Assembly: GCA_963759875.1 (NCBI GenBank)
Contig: CAVXBB010000015.1
Coordinates: 558,001-622,000 of the forward strand
Length of the DNA: 64,000 nucleotides
Source of the DNA: JAFAGX01 sp963759875
GTDB taxonomy: Bacteria > Acidobacteriota > Terriglobia > Terriglobales > Acidobacteriaceae
Direction of reading: 5' to 3'
Positions within the stretch are counted from its first letter, which is position 1. Each line of letters opens with the position of its first letter. Under the pieces are notes generated by a model that saw only the letters and a program-made list of their open reading frames with translations, was not told the DNA's origin and searched no databases. This document shows positions 26,027-34,924 of this stretch, in pieces. The position numbers and the translations under genes are program-made.

Positions 26027-28906
26027 TTACCTCGTTGCGGCGGCAGCTTCGATCTCTTTCAACACGGCCGAGCAGCGCTCGCACACGGTCGGATAACTCG
26101 GGTCTTCGCCGACATGGGTAGAATAATTCCAGCAACGTTCGCATTTCTTGCCTTCGGCTTTGCTCACCTGCACCTTTACTGAGCCAGAGCCATTGCCTGA
26201 AGGCGCCTGCTCGAGCCTGACGGCAGAAACAATGAACAGATAACGGAGCTGGTCCTGATACTTGGACAGCACGGAATAAACAGGATCGACGGCGGAGATC
26301 GCTACTTGCGCTTCTAAACTCTTGCCGATCAGTTTACTATTTCGTGCCTCTTCTAGCGCCTTCAGCACCTGTTCACGAACTCCGAGCAAAGTCATCCAAT
26401 CCTGCTCTTGCTGCCCATCTTTCGCAGGCACGCCCGAGTCTCCTAGAACTTCTGCCTGCTCCGGAAATTGAGCGATATGCACGCTCTCAACCCGTCCCAT
26501 AGTCCGCGGCAAATATTGCCAAACCTCTTCGCTGGTGAAGGTAAGGATCGGCGCAAGCAGTCGTACCATGGCTTCGCAAATGCGCCAGATGGCGGTTTGT
26601 GCTGAGCGGCGACCCCGCGAATTTGGAGCATAGGTGTAGAGTCGATCTTTCAGAACATCGAAGTAGAACGCGCTCAGGTCGACGACACAGAAGTGGTTCA
26701 CGCGATGATAGATCTTATGGAACGCGAATTCCGCATACCAGTTCTTCACGTCCTGAGCCAGGCTCCAGGCCTGGCGCAGCATAAATTGATCCAGCGCCTC
26801 CATTTGCCCGAAGGGAACCGCATCCCTCTGCCCATCGAAGTCGTATAAGTTTCCCAGCACGTACCGGAACAAATTGTTGCGGATGGAGCGGTAATTTTCC
26901 GCGATGCGCTGCATGAGCCGCTCCGAACCGACAACGTCTTCGCGGAAGTCGACTGAAGCCGCCCACAGTCGTACAATCTCGCCGCCGAGCCGGCTCGCAA
27001 TATCGACAGGATCCACATCGTTGCCCCGGGACTTGGACAGAGCCTGTCCCGTCTCGTCCAGCGTCCACCCCGGCGTGACTACCATCTTGTACGGCGGAGA
27101 GCCTTTCGCTCCCATCGCGCACAGCAGAGAAGATTGAAACCAGCCGCGGTATTGATCTCCGCCTTCCAGATACAAATCTGAAGGCCACGGATATTCAGGC
27201 TCAGCCGCTCGCAGCGCCAAATAGCTGGTTCCTGATTCCAACCACACGTCGAAGATGTCAGTTTCTTTCTCGAACTTTGTTCCGCCGCAATGCGGACATT
27301 TGCTTCCTGCCGAAAGAACAGCGTCTGCTTCCGCTGTATACCAGGCGTCAGCCCCGCCGCGCGCGAAAAGTTCAACGACTTTTCGATTGATGGCATGATC
27401 GTTGAGCGGTTTTCCGCAACTCTCGCATAGGAACACCGCGATCGGCACGCCCCAAACTCGTTGGCGCGAGATGCACCAGTCGGGACGCGTGGCGATCATG
27501 TTGTACATGCGCTCTTCTCCCCACGCCGGATCCCATTTCACATTCTTAATTTCCGCCAGCGTGCGGCTGCGCAACGTTCCTCCGCCGGGCATTGGCGCTT
27601 CCATCGAGATGAACCACTGCTCAGTTGCACGGAAAATAATCGGATTGTGGCAGCGCCAGCAATGAGGATACGAGTGCTCCAGATTCTCTTCATGCAGCAG
27701 AGCGCCACGTTCTTCCACCAATTCAATAATCGGCGCATTGGCTTCCCACACATTCAGTCCGTTGTATTCGGGAAGCCCGTTGCGCAGAATGCCTTTCTCA
27801 TCAACGTTGCTGGTCGCATCCAGACCATATTTTGTGCCGGTGGCAAAGTCCTCGGCTCCGTGAGATGGCGCGGTATGGACAATACCAGTGCCAGTGTCGA
27901 TCGCGACATAATCCGCAAGCACGCCCAAAATCTTCCGATCCAAGAACGGATGCTTGAAGTACAAACGTTCGAGCTTGCGGCCGGCAAAACGGGCGATTTC
28001 TTTCGCATCCTTAAGATTGCATTTTGCGGCCACTTCTCGGGCCAGCTTTGCTGCGACAATGAAGACTTCACCGCCGGACTCCAGTCCGACGTAATCCTCG
28101 TTGGGATGAAAAGCCACTGCCATCGATGCCGGCAGGGTCCACGGCGTCGTTGTCCAGATGATGGTCGAAACTTTCTTGGCTGCTAACTCGGGCGCGAGCT
28201 TCGCGGGGTCATCTAACATCGCATACTTTACCCAGACCGTGGGGCTGGTTTCGTTGGCGTATTCCACTTCCGCTTCGGCGAGCGCGGTTTCATCGTGCAT
28301 GCACCAATAAACGGCGCGCAAGCCTTTGTAGACGAATCCATTCTCGTAAAAGGAAAAGAAAGTCTCCATCACCACCGACTCATACTGCGGATCCATGGTG
28401 ACGTACGGGTGATCGAATCGGCCGAAAACTCCAATGCGCTTGAATTGCTGCCGCTGCAAGTCGAGGTACTTTTGCGCAAACTTTCTGCACTCCCGGCGAA
28501 CATCCAGCGGTTTCATTTGCAGCTTCTTGCCCCCGAGTTGCTGGTCAACCTTAATTTCGATCGGCAAGCCATGACAATCCCATCCCGGAACATACGGCGC
28601 ATCAAATCCGGACATGGTTTTCGACTTCACGACGAAGTCCTTGAGCGACTTGTTCAGAGCTGTCCCGAGATGGATAGGTCCGCTGGTGTAGGGAGGGCCG
28701 TCGTGTAAAACATACAGCGGCGCGCCTCGACGCGATTCCCGGATGCGCTCATAAATCCGCATCTGCTCCCATTTCGCCAACATTTTCGGCTCGTTTTGAG
28801 GCAGGTTGGCCTTCATCGGGAAGTCAGTTTTCGGCAGATTAATCGTGGATTTCAGGTCGAGCGGCACTCGCTTGGTTACCTCACTAAAGTTGTTGATTTT
28901 GTTCAA
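26027..28906 (-). CDS. ileS: Isoleucyl-tRNA synthetase
   Basis: 959 aa class I synthetase charging tRNA-Ile. The HIGH-type motif is GPPYTSGPIHLGTALNK near residue 72, the editing domain follows (TTPWTLPASMAVAFHP), and the KMSKS-type loop is QALSKSRGN, with Ala-Leu in place of Lys-Met, a substitution also known in other bacteria. A C-terminal zinc finger has two CxxC pairs (CERCW and CERC). Full length. The first 30 residues before the conserved FPMKANLPQNEPKML region are weakly supported, so the start may be a little later. Confidence 0.95.
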   Translation of the reverse strand: MNKINNFSEVTKRVPLDLKSTINLPKTDFPMKANLPQNEPKMLAKWEQMRIYERIRESRRGAPLYVLHDGPPYTSGPIHLGTALNKSLKDFVVKSKTMSGFDAPYVPGWDCHGLPIEIKVDQQLGGKKLQMKPLDVRRECRKFAQKYLDLQRQQFKRIGVFGRFDHPYVTMDPQYESVVMETFFSFYENGFVYKGLRAVYWCMHDETALAEAEVEYANETSPTVWVKYAMLDDPAKLAPELAAKKVSTIIWTTTPWTLPASMAVAFHPNEDYVGLESGGEVFIVAAKLAREVAAKCNLKDAKEIARFAGRKLERLYFKHPFLDRKILGVLADYVAIDTGTGIVHTAPSHGAEDFATGTKYGLDATSNVDEKGILRNGLPEYNGLNVWEANAPIIELVEERGALLHEENLEHSYPHCWRCHNPIIFRATEQWFISMEAPMPGGGTLRSRTLAEIKNVKWDPAWGEERMYNMIATRPDWCISRQRVWGVPIAVFLCESCGKPLNDHAINRKVVELFARGGADAWYTAEADAVLSAGSKCPHCGGTKFEKETDIFDVWLESGTSYLALRAAEPEYPWPSDLYLEGGDQYRGWFQSSLLCAMGAKGSPPYKMVVTPGWTLDETGQALSKSRGNDVDPVDIASRLGGEIVRLWAASVDFREDVVGSERLMQRIAENYRSIRNNLFRYVLGNLYDFDGQRDAVPFGQMEALDQFMLRQAWSLAQDVKNWYAEFAFHKIYHRVNHFCVVDLSAFYFDVLKDRLYTYAPNSRGRRSAQTAIWRICEAMVRLLAPILTFTSEEVWQYLPRTMGRVESVHIAQFPEQAEVLGDSGVPAKDGQQEQDWMTLLGVREQVLKALEEARNSKLIGKSLEAQVAISAVDPVYSVLSKYQDQLRYLFIVSAVRLEQAPSGNGSGSVKVQVSKAEGKKCERCWNYSTHVGEDPSYPTVCERCSAVLKEIEAAAATR

Positions 28907-29210
28907 TTATAGGGAGTGCGCAAACGAACGTCCATTGGCCGCTGGAACCGCTGTTTGTATTGCCGCTCAGGAAAACCATGTGGAATTCAATAAAAATGAG
29001 TGTACAATCTGTACCCAAGTGACATTTCCCGAGACTGAGCATCTAACTGAGAGTTGTTGATAGCTCACCTCTGAACTCGGGCGTCGGGGTAACAGATGTG
29101 GGGTGAGTAATCAAGTGCTTCACCACTGGGCACGTTATGTGCTTATCAGTAGCAAGAGGGACGGGCGCATAATCAGCTGTCTGTTCCCATAGCCGAAATC
29201 TCGGGTTAAT
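28907..29210. promoter_or_regulatory. Divergent ileS-tonB intergenic region
   Basis: 304 bp with no supported gene. It must carry promoters for both neighbours. An AT-rich stretch around 28980-29010 could hold a promoter. I saw no T-box stem for ileS and no repeat. Confidence 0.4.
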
Positions 29211-30209
29211 ATGGCGACATTGGATACTGCACCCCGCACCGAACGTGAGCCGGAGCTCAATTTGTTGCTGCCCAAGTCCACTTTGGAGCAGCCGCTATGG
29301 AAGTCCCTGTCTCAAAACCTTGACGAATACTTTTTCCCGAAAAAGCAGCCGCCTCTAGTCCTGACTTCCAAGCCGGTCCCCGTCAGAGACATTTGGGGAT
29401 TTTACGACTACAAAAAGAATGGCGCCCTGGCGTCAACTGCCGTGCATGTGGTCGTCGTAGGCGCGATCATCGGTTTGACTCTGCTGGGACGTCGCGTCGT
29501 TCAGGAAATTCAGAAGCCGCACGAAACCGTGACTCTGGTTGCGCCTGACGATATACCCCCCATGGCGCCTGCGAAGACTATCTCCGGTGGCGGCGGTGGT
29601 GGCGGCGACCGAGATAAATTCCAAGCTCCGAAGGGCAAGTTGCCTAAGCTGGCGATGGAGCAAATTACGCCTCCTGCGGTGGTCGTACGCAACGATCACC
29701 CGAAGTTGACGGCTGAGCCGACCGTTGTTGTTCCGCCCCAGGTCCACATGGCAATGAACAACCTGCCGACCTTTGGGGACCCAATGTCCCACCTGCCCTC
29801 CGGCCCGCCCTCTAATGGGGTTGGCTCCGGCGGAGGTATCGGTTCGGGTAGTGGCGGTGGAGTTGGCGTCGGAGAAGGTCCCGGAGTTGGTGCTGGCCGC
29901 GGCGGCGGTACGGGTGGCGGCGTGTTCCGTGTCGGCGGCGGTGTTTCCGCACCGCGTCCGGTGTTTACGCCTGATCCGGAGTACTCCGAAGAAGCTCGTA
30001 AAGCTAAATACCAGGGAACTTGCGTGCTCTGGCTGATCGTTGGCCCAGATGGCAAGCCCCGCGATATCAAAGTTGCGAGAACCTTAGGTCTGGGGTTAGA
30101 CGAAAAAGCTATCGAAGCCGTCAAACAGTGGAAGTTCGAGCCTGCGATGAAGGATGGAAAGCCGGTAGCGGTTCAAATCAACGTGGAAGTGAGCTTCCGA
30201 CTGTACTAG
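29211..30209 (+). CDS. TonB-family energy transducer with glycine-rich linker
   Basis: 332 aa. A cytoplasmic N-terminal stretch of about 75 residues precedes one transmembrane helix (about 80-100, VHVVVVGAIIGLTLL). The periplasmic linker is Gly-rich (two runs, about 125-132 and 200-240) where classical TonB is Pro/Lys-rich. The C-terminal domain (about 248-332) is typical: YSEEARKAKYQGTCVLW, then GPDGKPRDIKV and QWKFEPAMKDGKPV. It would couple inner-membrane proton motive force to outer-membrane receptors, though no ExbBD genes or receptor are nearby. Confidence 0.88.
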   Translation: MATLDTAPRTEREPELNLLLPKSTLEQPLWKSLSQNLDEYFFPKKQPPLVLTSKPVPVRDIWGFYDYKKNGALASTAVHVVVVGAIIGLTLLGRRVVQEIQKPHETVTLVAPDDIPPMAPAKTISGGGGGGGDRDKFQAPKGKLPKLAMEQITPPAVVVRNDHPKLTAEPTVVVPPQVHMAMNNLPTFGDPMSHLPSGPPSNGVGSGGGIGSGSGGGVGVGEGPGVGAGRGGGTGGGVFRVGGGVSAPRPVFTPDPEYSEEARKAKYQGTCVLWLIVGPDGKPRDIKVARTLGLGLDEKAIEAVKQWKFEPAMKDGKPVAVQINVEVSFRLY

Positions 30210-30228
30210 CAGCGATCTCATGGTTACC

Positions 30229-30257
30229 ACGGCCGCTATTGGCGGCCGTTTCTTTTT
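30229..30257 (+). terminator. Rho-independent terminator after tonB
   Basis: Perfect 8-bp stem (ACGGCCGC with GCGGCCGT), 5-nt loop, then a T-rich run interrupted by a single C. It lies 20 nt past the tonB stop. Confidence 0.92.
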
Positions 30258-30348
30258 GCGGTGCTAATTCTTACGTTCGAGCCAGCTGGATCCCGCGAGT
30301 ATTTCTTTGCTTCAGAGGCAGTCGGGCGTGAGAGAATCTGAGGCGAAT

Positions 30349-32301
30349 ATGACTCGTCTCCTGCTGCTGCTCTCTAGCCTGCTGTTGTGCCTGCGTATTG
30401 TCGCTACTGCGCAGCACGTTGGCGCACCCCTTGGCAATACCACGCCGACCGGAGAGGACATCAATCGCCTTCCGACATATGAAAGTCACGGCGGCGCAAT
30501 GTTGGTCGTCACTGTCGTCGACGAGAAAAAAGCACAGCTCAATCGCCAGGCTGTACTGAAACTCACAGATGCAAAACAGGGAACCAGCTTCTGGGAAGCG
30601 ACCTCAGACGCGTCGCAGGCGACTTTTATTGACTTAACTGTGGGTCGCTACACAGTCGAAGTGAGCGCAATCGGGTACCTGACCGCCCATAAGGATCTCA
30701 GCGTTCTTGATCTGGTCCACACCAACAAGGTTGACATAACTTTGCAGCGCGACCCCACTGCTGTGGATCTCGACGCTCCGCACGTTCCGTTGCCGCCGAA
30801 GGCGAGCAAGGAAACACGGCGTGCAACCTCGGAACTTAATTCCAACAGGCTCAAGGAGGCGCAGAGGCACCTCGATGCGGCTTACAAGATCGCTCCTTCC
30901 AGCGCTCACGTTAACTTTCTTCTCGGATATTTGTCATTGCAGCAGAAAAATCTCGCGCAAGCGCAGATTTACTTGGAGAAATCAACCAAACTGGACGGCC
31001 AAAGCGTACAGGCTCTGAACTTGCTTGGGCGTGTATATCTGCTTGAGAGTAAGAATGCAGAAGCGCAGGACGTGTTACAGCGCGCCGTCGCTGCTGACGT
31101 GAACAACTGGACGGGCCACAATCTTTTGGCCGATGCATACATTAGGCAACATGATCCCAAGAGCGCGCTCGCACAAGCGGATTTGGCAATCGAGGGGGGT
31201 AGCGCAATGAGCGCTGCTACCCAGATCATTCGTGGAGAGGCGCTGGCTAACTTAGGCCGGGATCAGGAGGCGATTCAGGTTCTCTCAAGTTATTTGCAAA
31301 CTGTCCAACACAGCCCGACGGCGCCGCAGGTTCAGAATTTAATTTCGCAGATTCAGAACCGACATGATGACGACCCACAAGCGGCAAGCGCACCTGCTGC
31401 GGTGTCGACCGCGGAAGACCTGATGCTCGCATCGATGCAGCTGAAACTGTCATTCACTGCATGGGCGCCCCCCAGTATCGACGACGTAAAACCGCCGGTC
31501 GCGGAGGGAGTAACCTGCCCCTACCAGCAGGTCATCGAAAGATCCGGTGAAAGGGTGCAGGAGTTTGTAGACGATGTAGCAAAATTCTCCGCTATTGAAG
31601 ATCTCCTGCACGAGCGCCTGGATAAATCCGGCAACCCCGCTACAAAGGAAACCCGCAAGTTCGATTATGTCGCCTCGATCTCGCCTGCGCTAACTGTGGA
31701 TGAATTCCGAAATGCACGCTACGGAGTCGCCGACCTTCCCGACCAGATCGTAACCAACGGCTTTCCCGCGCTTGCACTTGTATTCCATCCCAATATGCGC
31801 GGAAATTTCGATATTCGTTGTGAAGGATTAGGCCAGTTGCACGGTCAGGCCACTTGGCTGCTGCACTTTCAGCAACGCGAGGATCGTCCCAAGCGCATCC
31901 AGACGTACAAGGTCGGTACCAATGTGTACCCGATCTCGCTCAGGGGACGTGCCTGGGTTACGGCCGATAAGTTTGAGATTGTGCGGATCGAGAGTGAATT
32001 AGTACATCCGATGCCTGAGATCCGACTTACCGCTGAGCATCAGATTACCGAGTACGGTCCAGTAGCGTTTCCGAAGAAGAAAGTAGAACTTTGGTTGCCT
32101 AAAACGGCTGAGGTGTACCTTGGCCTTCAAGGGCATAATTACTATCGCTGCCACAGCTTCGACCACTACATGCTCTTCTCGGTGGACGCGAACGATAAAG
32201 TGGGAGAGGCCAAGGGCGCACATGGTCCCGGGTCGTTGAGTCCACAGAAACGAAAGTACTGGTGGGCTCGGAACAGCTCTTCTCATCCTTCTCCGATATA
32301 G
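30349..32301 (+). CDS. Exported TPR protein with carboxypeptidase-regulatory-like domain
   Basis: 650 aa from ATG at 30349, which begins a signal peptide (LLLLLSSLLLCLRIVATAQ); 14 upstream residues are rejected. Domains: a carboxypeptidase-D regulatory-like/PEGA beta domain at about 45-130 (VTVVDEKKAQLNRQAVLKL, GRYTVEVSAIGY), four to five TPRs at about 150-330, and a C-terminal domain of about 300 residues I do not recognise (VIERSGERVQEFVDDVAKF opening). This three-part layout recurs in Acidobacteriota as a periplasmic protein of unknown function. Confidence 0.7.
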   Translation: MTRLLLLLSSLLLCLRIVATAQHVGAPLGNTTPTGEDINRLPTYESHGGAMLVVTVVDEKKAQLNRQAVLKLTDAKQGTSFWEATSDASQATFIDLTVGRYTVEVSAIGYLTAHKDLSVLDLVHTNKVDITLQRDPTAVDLDAPHVPLPPKASKETRRATSELNSNRLKEAQRHLDAAYKIAPSSAHVNFLLGYLSLQQKNLAQAQIYLEKSTKLDGQSVQALNLLGRVYLLESKNAEAQDVLQRAVAADVNNWTGHNLLADAYIRQHDPKSALAQADLAIEGGSAMSAATQIIRGEALANLGRDQEAIQVLSSYLQTVQHSPTAPQVQNLISQIQNRHDDDPQAASAPAAVSTAEDLMLASMQLKLSFTAWAPPSIDDVKPPVAEGVTCPYQQVIERSGERVQEFVDDVAKFSAIEDLLHERLDKSGNPATKETRKFDYVASISPALTVDEFRNARYGVADLPDQIVTNGFPALALVFHPNMRGNFDIRCEGLGQLHGQATWLLHFQQREDRPKRIQTYKVGTNVYPISLRGRAWVTADKFEIVRIESELVHPMPEIRLTAEHQITEYGPVAFPKKKVELWLPKTAEVYLGLQGHNYYRCHSFDHYMLFSVDANDKVGEAKGAHGPGSLSPQKRKYWWARNSSSHPSPI

Positions 32302-32397
32302 AGCCGCTCCGGTTACTTCTTGCGATTAAGCATCACGCACTTCAAGAGTACTCGCTTGCAAAACCCGAGATATTTGTATCCGGGCGAGCGTGTTGGG

Positions 32398-32728
32398 TTA
32401 TTTCTGTTGCGGGGTTGTTGGCGCGGGAACCGGTTTTACCGGCTGCGATTTGCTCTGTGCTGGGGTCAACCCTTGCAGCACTGATTTTGGACCGGCGTGT
32501 CGCGACGCCATCACCGACAAAGTAATCGAAGTCACCATGAAGATGATCGCCGACCATGTTGTGGCTTTGGACAGGGCCGTTGCCGAACCGCGCGGGCCAA
32601 AGGCGGTCTGGCTTCCCATTCCGCCGAAAGCCGCGGCGATGTCGCCGCTCTGGCCGCTTTGCAGCAGTACCACGATGATGAGAAACGAACAAACGATAAC
32701 GTGAATGGCGCGTGATCAGAATGAGCAT
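32398..32728 (-). CDS. secG: Preprotein translocase subunit SecG (one-base frame break)
   Basis: The C-terminal 90 residues are unmistakable SecG: VVLLQSGQSGDIAAAFGG, then GSQTAFGPRGSA and a second helix. The frame is closed just upstream by TGA and offers no start that includes helix 1. The other frame begins with a fitting ATG at 32728 (MLILI). Dropping one base in an ATCA run at about 32714-32717 joins them to a 109-aa protein with both helices (IHVIVCSFLIIVV is helix 1). The extra base gives ATC/ATA, both Ile, the same kind of synonymous doublet as in the nuo genes. SecG aids SecYEG protein export. Confidence 0.85.
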
Positions 32729-32770
32729 GCAGTCTGTCTCGTATGAATTCCGGCTACTCCTAAGAATCGA

Positions 32771-32855
32771 TGGTGCGGAAGGGGGGATTTGAACCCCCAC
32801 GCCTTTCGGCGCCACCCCCTCAAGATGGTGTGTCTGCCAGTTCCACCACTTCCGC
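32771..32855 (-). tRNA. tRNA-Leu (anticodon GAG)
   Basis: 85 nt including an encoded CCA. Acceptor GCGGAAG pairs with CTTCCGC; anticodon stem CCATC/GGTGG with one G-U; 7-nt loop TTGAGGG gives anticodon GAG, reading CUC/CUU leucine codons. A long variable arm (class II tRNA) with a CGCC/GGCG stem and a GGGGG/CCCCC T-stem around TTCAAAT complete the fold. It lies just upstream of secG on the same strand. Confidence 0.97.
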
Positions 32856-32889
32856 ACGGCGCGCGAAAATTGCGTAGAGGCTTTGGCGA

Positions 32890-33486
32890 TTATAACAAAC
32901 GCGCGGGAGTGGAGGCTGACGTCTTTTCCAGTGATCGCAGAAGCTTGGCGAACAGCGTCAGGGCGCGTTCCACACGCGCGCGATCATTGGTGGCACAAAG
33001 ATCCAAAAGTAGGCCTCGGGTGATGGCCAGGAGCAGGGTTGCCTCGGTAGCATGTGGATCGCGTACATTGGCTTCGGCGGCGAAAGCTTGCCAATAGCTC
33101 AGAGGATCGCTGAGAGCACCGGGGTAGCGGCCAGGGTCGCGGAGCGCGAGGGCATACAGTTCGAAGATGAGCCGTAATGCCGATCGCGCTTGCGGTGCGC
33201 TCATCCGGCGCCAATACCAGCGTAGAAATTCGGAGAGCGTGCGCGCCTGGTTGCTGCTCCGGAACCAAGCTCGAATCCTTACATCTTCGCGTTCTCGGAC
33301 GCCAGTCACAATTTCACGAATTAATCCCTCTCGTGATCCGAAGTGATAGACGAGCATACGAGCGTTCGTCCCCAGCGCCTTTGCCAGAGGGCGAAGCGCC
33401 AGGTCTGTGACGCCGTGGGAAAGGACATAGTCGATCGCGTGATCGCGCAACCGGGCCCGAATTCGTGGGTTGGGAGGTCTTGCCAT
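32890..33486 (-). CDS. TetR-family transcriptional regulator
   Basis: 198 aa from ATG at 33486 (MARPPNPRIRARL). The N-terminal helix-turn-helix covers about residues 12-55 (DYVLSHGVTDLALRPLAKAL, then MLVYHFGSREGLIREI with the usual YHFGS in helix 3). The C-terminal ligand-binding domain is helical and variable. It is divergent from the SnoaL-like gene, with a perfect 30-bp palindrome between them, so it probably represses itself and that gene. Ligand unknown. Confidence 0.88.
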   Translation of the reverse strand: MARPPNPRIRARLRDHAIDYVLSHGVTDLALRPLAKALGTNARMLVYHFGSREGLIREIVTGVREREDVRIRAWFRSSNQARTLSEFLRWYWRRMSAPQARSALRLIFELYALALRDPGRYPGALSDPLSYWQAFAAEANVRDPHATEATLLLAITRGLLLDLCATNDRARVERALTLFAKLLRSLEKTSASTPARLL

Positions 33487-33497
33487 AATTGGCTGTT

Positions 33498-33527
33498 GAA
33501 TTATTGTAACATACGTTACAATAATTC
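33498..33527. promoter_or_regulatory. Perfect palindromic operator, likely TetR-binding
   Basis: A 13-bp arm (GAATTATTGTAAC) and its exact reverse complement (GTTACAATAATTC) are separated by ATAC. It starts 12 bp upstream of the TetR start codon and ends 44 bp before the divergent SnoaL-like gene. Size and symmetry fit a TetR dimer-pair operator, probably overlapping both promoters. Confidence 0.85.
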
Positions 33528-33571
33528 TGAGATTCTGAATTGTTTCTTGGTTCAGATCGAAGGAGCATATT

Positions 33572-34057
33572 ATGCGCACGCTTTCTTTATTGATCATGAT
33601 TTGCGTGGTTTGTGTTTCTGCGACAATCGCGGGACGGAGGAGTGAACAGGAGAAGAACACGGCAATCGCGCGAAGTTTCTTTGAGGAAGTGCTGGATCAA
33701 GGCCGCTTCGACAAATACGCGGACTCTCATACTGCAGACTTTGTTGCGCATGGCAGCAAACATGACTTCACCCTGGCAGATGACATCGCCGCGGCCAAGG
33801 AGGAACGCAAAGCTCTGCCGGATATGCATACGGTGGTCAATCAGACGGTCGCAGAACGCGATATGGTTGCGGTTTATTGGACCGCATCCGGTACCAATAC
33901 GCACGAAGGCATGGGATTCCCAGCGACGGGTAAGAACATTTCAGTCACGGGAATGACGCTGTTTCGTTTTCGTGACGGAAGAATCAGTGAAGAGTGGAGC
34001 GTCTATGACATGCTCAGCGTTCTGAAACAGCTGGGCCTGTATCCTCCGCGACAGTGA
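33572..34057 (+). CDS. Exported SnoaL-like (NTF2-fold) protein
   Basis: 161 aa with a short hydrophobic N terminus (signal peptide or anchor). The SnoaL/ester-cyclase-like fold covers residues 30-155: IARSFFEEVLDQGRFDKY, AVYWTASGTNTHEGMGFPATG and ISVTGMTLFRFRDGRISEEW. Start has a GAAGGAG site. Likely controlled by the divergent TetR regulator. Its last 44 nt overlap convergently with tpiA. Substrate unknown. Confidence 0.8.
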   Translation: MRTLSLLIMICVVCVSATIAGRRSEQEKNTAIARSFFEEVLDQGRFDKYADSHTADFVAHGSKHDFTLADDIAAAKEERKALPDMHTVVNQTVAERDMVAVYWTASGTNTHEGMGFPATGKNISVTGMTLFRFRDGRISEEWSVYDMLSVLKQLGLYPPRQ

Positions 34058-34832
34058 TGCGGATTCCACGCATCTGAGTCAGTATTTCACGACCGCGGCA
34101 AACGATTTGGGATTCGAGACTGGCGCCACCTACCAGTGCGCCATCAATTTCTTCTTCTGACATCAGGGCTTTCGCATTTTCCGGTTTTACCGAGCCGCCG
34201 TAGAGAATGCGGAGATTGTTGGCGAACTCCTCCCCGAAGGTTTCGCTAGCTTCGCCGCGGATCAGCCGGTGCGCTTCCGCTGCGAGCTGGGGAGTGGCAG
34301 TCTTCCCGGTTCCGATCGCCCAGACCGGTTCATATGCGATGACCAGCTTGGCCGCTTTCTTTGCTGAAAGCTTGTTAAAAGCGCGCGTGCATTGCCGCCG
34401 AAGAACGTCTTCGGTCAAACCCGCTTCACGCTCTTGCAAGACTTCGCCGACGCAACAGATCGGCGTCAGGCCGGACTCAAGTGCCGCTTTCAAACGCGCA
34501 TTCACTGTATCGTCCGTCTCGCCAAAGTACTGGCGGCGCTCGGAATGTCCGATGACCACGTGAGTACAGCCGAGGGCCAGCAGCATGGCGCAGGAGATTT
34601 CACCAGTGAACGCGCCCTCTTTTTCCCAGTGTACGTTTTGCGCTCCAATTGCCACCTTTGATCCTTTGGTGGAATCGATAGCAGTTTGAAGGTCAATGTA
34701 AGGAGGGCAGACGACAATTTCATCACGATTGTGATCGCGGACGAGCGGGAGAAAATCAGAAAAAAATGCACGCGTCTGATCAGGAGTTTTGTACATCTTC
34801 CAGTTGGCGGCGATGAGTTTCTTTCGTGGCAT
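34014..34832 (-). CDS. tpiA: Triosephosphate isomerase
   Basis: 272 aa, interconverts DHAP and glyceraldehyde-3-phosphate. NWKM near the start with catalytic Lys, IGHSERR with catalytic His near residue 97, AYEPVWAIGTG with catalytic Glu near 168, and ILYGGSVKPENA for phosphate binding. The C-terminal 20 residues extend beyond the usual end and overlap the SnoaL-like gene on the other strand. pgk and gap follow 3 kb away on the same strand. Confidence 0.97.
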   Translation of the reverse strand: MPRKKLIAANWKMYKTPDQTRAFFSDFLPLVRDHNRDEIVVCPPYIDLQTAIDSTKGSKVAIGAQNVHWEKEGAFTGEISCAMLLALGCTHVVIGHSERRQYFGETDDTVNARLKAALESGLTPICCVGEVLQEREAGLTEDVLRRQCTRAFNKLSAKKAAKLVIAYEPVWAIGTGKTATPQLAAEAHRLIRGEASETFGEEFANNLRILYGGSVKPENAKALMSEEEIDGALVGGASLESQIVCRGREILTQMRGIRITVAEDTGPAVSER

Positions 34833-34924
34833 AAAATCCTTTCAGAAGTATTCAACCACAGAAGGCATGGAAGGGTCGGTGATCGGCGAGCGAGAGCCTG
34901 ATGGACGAGCGTTCAGAGGACAAA

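Noticed and set aside
28907..29210. T-box leader for ileS
   Set aside because: No recognisable T-box consensus or terminator fold.
32342..32857. 171-aa leftward frame across secG and tRNA-Leu
   Set aside because: Its first 30 codons are the tRNA gene and the remainder is the off-frame reading of secG.
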